Notes under the pieces: model-generated
Told to the model about the DNA's origin: nothing
Seen by the model: the letters and a program-made list of their open reading frames with translations, nothing else
The model's database searches: none
Assembly: GCA_045649145.1 (NCBI GenBank)
Contig: JAZRPK010000042.1
Coordinates: forward strand, 1-13,430
Direction: 5' to 3'
DNA from: HGM11525 sp045649145
Lineage (GTDB): Bacteria; Bacillota; Clostridia; UBA1381
Length of the DNA stretch: 13,430 nt
Part shown: positions 10,902 through 13,430 of the stretch, piece after piece
Layout of the letters: every line of letters begins with the position of its first letter
How positions within the stretch are numbered: position 1 is the stretch's first letter
Position numbers and translations under genes: made by a program

Positions 10902-13430
10902 ATGGCAAGAAAAATGAAAACCATGGATGGTAACAACGCTGCCGCTTATGCGTCATATGCGTTTACCGACGTTGCTGCCATCTACCCAATCACGCCGTCA
11001 TCAAATATGGCGGAGGTTACTGACAAATGGTCTGCTGCAGGTCAGAAAAACATTTTCGGCCGCACAGTTCAGGTAACCGAAATGCAGTCTGAGGCAGGCG
11101 CTGCAGGTACCGTTCACGGTTCACTTACAGCAGGTGCTCTCACCACAACCTATACAGCTTCACAGGGACTTCTTTTGATGATTCCCAATATGTATAAGAT
11201 TGCCGGCGAGCTTTTGCCGTGCGTATTTAACGTATCTGCACGTGCACTTGCATCACACGCTCTTTCTATCTTCGGAGACCATCAAGACGTTATGGCTTGC
11301 CGTCAGACAGGCTTTGCAATGCTCGCATCAACCAACCCGCAGGAGGCTATGGACCTTGGTGCTGTTGCACATCTTACAACAATCAAGGCAAGAGTTCCGT
11401 TCCTTCATTTCTTTGACGGTTTCAGAACATCTCACGAGTACCAGAAGGTTGCTTGCTGGGATTATGCTGACCTTGCAGAAATGGTTGACTGGGATGCAAT
11501 TTCCGCATTCAGACGCAGCTCACTTAACCCCGAGCACCCCGCACAGCGCGGTACAGCTCAGAACCCTGACGTATTCTTCCAGGCAAAAGAAGCTGCTAAC
11601 AAGTACTATCAGGCTGTTCCCGAGATTTGCCAGTCCTATATGGATAAGGTAAATGCAAAGATTGGCTCTGATTACAAGCTCTTTAACTACTACGGCGCAG
11701 CTGATGCAGAAAGCGTTATTATCGCTATGGGCTCTGCTTGTGATACTATTTCCGAGACAGTTGACTATATGAACGCTAACGGCGAGAAGGTAGGTCTTGT
11801 TAAGGTAAGACTCTACCGTCCGTTCTCAGTTTCACACTTTATCGACGCTATTCCCTCAACTGTTAAGAAGATTGTTGTTCTTGACAGAACTAAGGAATCA
11901 GGTTCAGTCGGCGAGCCGCTTTACCTTGATGTTGTTGCTGCATTGGCTGGCTCTAAGTTCGCATCTGTACCCGTTTACGGCGGCAGATACGGTCTTGGTT
12001 CAAAGGACACAACTCCTGCTCAGATTATTGCAGCATTTAAGAATACAGAGAAGAAGCAGTTTACAATCGGTATCGTAGACGATGTAACCAACCTTTCACT
12101 CGAGCTTACCGAAAATCCCGACACAACACCTGCAGGTATTACCAGCTGTAAGTTCTGGGGTCTTGGTGCTGACGGTACTGTTGGTGCTAACAAGAACTCG
12201 GTTAAGATTATCGGTGACCATACAGATATGAACGTTCAGGCTTACTTTGACTATGACTCAAAGAAGTCAGGCGGTCTTACAGTTTCACACCTCCGATTCG
12301 GTAATGCAAAGATTACTTCGACATATCTTATCAATAAGGCAGACTTTGTTGCCTGCCATAAGGCTTCTTACATCAGACAGTACGATATGGTACAGGATGT
12401 TAAGCCGGGCGGCACATTCCTCTTAAACTGCTCTTGGAACGCTGCAGAGCTTGAGGAGCATCTACCCGGTCAGGTTAAGAAGTATATCGCTGACAACAAC
12501 ATCAACTTCTACACCATCGACGGTGTTAAGATTGGTAAGGAAATCGGTCTTGGCAACAGAATTAACACTGTTTTACAGTCTGCATTCTTTAAGCTTGCTA
12601 ACATCATCCCCGCTGATGATGCAATCAAGTATATGAAGGACGCTGCAACAGCATCCTACTCAAAGAAGGGTGACGCTATCGTTAAGATGAACCACGACGC
12701 TATCGACAAGGGTGCGCTTGAGGTTGTTAAGGTAGAGGTTCCTGAATCATGGAAGAACGCAGTAGCAGAAGACCTCGGTGTTAAGCACGAGGGCGAGGGC
12801 AAGCTTGTTGATTATGTAAACAACATCCTCGTTCCCATCAACGGCTTCCGTGGTTCTAAGCTTCCTGTATCTGCTTTTGAGCCGTATGCAAACGGTGAAG
12901 TACCCCTCGGTTCTTCTGCATACGAAAAGCGCGGTATTGCTATCGACGTTCCTGTTTGGAACCCCGAGGCATGTCTGCAGTGTGGTCTTTGCTCTTATGT
13001 ATGTCCGCACGCTTGTATCCGTCCGGTAGTTCTTACTGAAGAAGAAGCCGCTAACGCTCCCGAAAGCACAAAGACAGCTACACTTCGTCAGCTTGACGGC
13101 TACAAGTTCGGTATCACAGTATCCGTTCTTGACTGTACAGGCTGTGGCTCTTGTGTAAATGTTTGTCCTGAGGTTAAGGGTGTTAAGGCTCTTACAATGT
13201 CAGGTCTTGAAACTCAGCTTGACGCACAGAGCGCATTTGATTTCGGCGAGACACTTGCTCCTAAGGCAGATGTTTTTGATAAGTTTGCAATTTCAACAGT
13301 TAAGGGTTCACAGTTCAGAAAGCCGTACCTCGAGTTCTCAGGTGCTTGTGCAGGCTGTGGTGAAACACCTTACGCTAAGCTTATAACACAGCTCTTTGGT
13401 GACAGAATGTATATCGCAAACGCAACAGGC
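10902..13430 (+). CDS. nifJ: Pyruvate:ferredoxin (flavodoxin) oxidoreductase, 3' end cut by window edge
   Basis: Oxidatively decarboxylates pyruvate with CoA to acetyl-CoA and CO2, reducing ferredoxin; the central fermentation enzyme of anaerobes. 843 of roughly 1170-1180 residues are present. The sequence tracks the Desulfovibrio africanus enzyme closely. Domain I has YPITPSS with Thr31, Glu64 (TEMQSEAGAAG) and Arg114 (NVSARA). Domain II has LYRPFS and LDRTKE; domain III has the FWGLGADGTVGANK and SGGLTVSHLRFG segments. A ferredoxin-like domain has cysteines 691, 694, 697, 701 and 705, then 745, 748, 751 and 755, enough for two 4Fe-4S clusters. The TPP-binding domain begins with GACAGCGETPY, whose Cys816 and Cys819 bind the proximal cluster. 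The ATG at 10902 follows AAGGAGGAG. Lysine is mostly AAG and codons ending GTT, GCT and CTT dominate, suggesting high expression. No break is visible; the gene continues beyond the window. Confidence 0.97.
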   Translation, partial: MARKMKTMDGNNAAAYASYAFTDVAAIYPITPSSNMAEVTDKWSAAGQKNIFGRTVQVTEMQSEAGAAGTVHGSLTAGALTTTYTASQGLLLMIPNMYKIAGELLPCVFNVSARALASHALSIFGDHQDVMACRQTGFAMLASTNPQEAMDLGAVAHLTTIKARVPFLHFFDGFRTSHEYQKVACWDYADLAEMVDWDAISAFRRSSLNPEHPAQRGTAQNPDVFFQAKEAANKYYQAVPEICQSYMDKVNAKIGSDYKLFNYYGAADAESVIIAMGSACDTISETVDYMNANGEKVGLVKVRLYRPFSVSHFIDAIPSTVKKIVVLDRTKESGSVGEPLYLDVVAALAGSKFASVPVYGGRYGLGSKDTTPAQIIAAFKNTEKKQFTIGIVDDVTNLSLELTENPDTTPAGITSCKFWGLGADGTVGANKNSVKIIGDHTDMNVQAYFDYDSKKSGGLTVSHLRFGNAKITSTYLINKADFVACHKASYIRQYDMVQDVKPGGTFLLNCSWNAAELEEHLPGQVKKYIADNNINFYTIDGVKIGKEIGLGNRINTVLQSAFFKLANIIPADDAIKYMKDAATASYSKKGDAIVKMNHDAIDKGALEVVKVEVPESWKNAVAEDLGVKHEGEGKLVDYVNNILVPINGFRGSKLPVSAFEPYANGEVPLGSSAYEKRGIAIDVPVWNPEACLQCGLCSYVCPHACIRPVVLTEEEAANAPESTKTATLRQLDGYKFGITVSVLDCTGCGSCVNVCPEVKGVKALTMSGLETQLDAQSAFDFGETLAPKADVFDKFAISTVKGSQFRKPYLEFSGACAGCGETPYAKLITQLFGDRMYIANATG

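Noticed and set aside
12747..13010. An 87-codon open frame on the minus strand inside nifJ
   Set aside because: It lies fully antisense to a strongly conserved, codon-biased coding region and lacks a ribosome binding site or recognisable product.

Overview
The window reads as chromosomal core DNA from an anaerobic, probably endospore-forming member of the Clostridia (Bacillota; an Oscillospiraceae/Ruminococcaceae-type bacterium is my best guess). Reasons: a forespore sigma factor (SigG), a single-chain pyruvate:ferredoxin oxidoreductase, a Gram-positive HPr with both His15 and Ser46, strong AGGAGG-type ribosome binding sites, AT-rich intergenic DNA with sigma-A promoters, and moderate GC. I saw no rRNA or tRNA gene, CRISPR array, insertion sequence, phage gene or toxin-antitoxin pair.

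Layout. Everything from 1 to about 10583 is on the minus strand; one long gene at the right end is on the plus strand and runs off the window. Positions 8161 down to 1 form one tightly packed minus-strand array of nine genes, with gaps of 3 to 25 bases and no terminator visible between them: uvrC, pgeF, a Cof-type HAD phosphatase, an orphan family-5 solute-binding lipoprotein, a BaiN/YhiN-type flavoprotein, a HutP-family protein, aroH, cmk and plsC (cut by the left edge). Upstream are three more separately spaced minus-strand genes: an HPr phosphocarrier gene (own promoter and a clear terminator), recA (own promoter, preceded by the terminator of sigG) and sigG. The 318-base gap 10584-10901 separates sigG from the divergent nifJ (pyruvate:ferredoxin oxidoreductase, first 843 codons).

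How the genes work together. uvrC and recA cover excision repair and recombination/SOS. pgeF, cmk, plsC and aroH are housekeeping functions in cell-wall quality control, CMP phosphorylation, phospholipid synthesis and aromatic biosynthesis. HPr serves PTS phosphotransfer and catabolite control. SigG drives late forespore transcription. nifJ feeds acetyl-CoA and reduced ferredoxin into fermentation. Most of the window is conserved core genome, and I do not see a new multi-gene system. The points that merit a second look are local: the unusual start of the lipoprotein gene, a HutP homologue without hut genes, an orphan peptide-type binding protein, sigG away from sigE, and phased A-tracts at the nifJ promoter.
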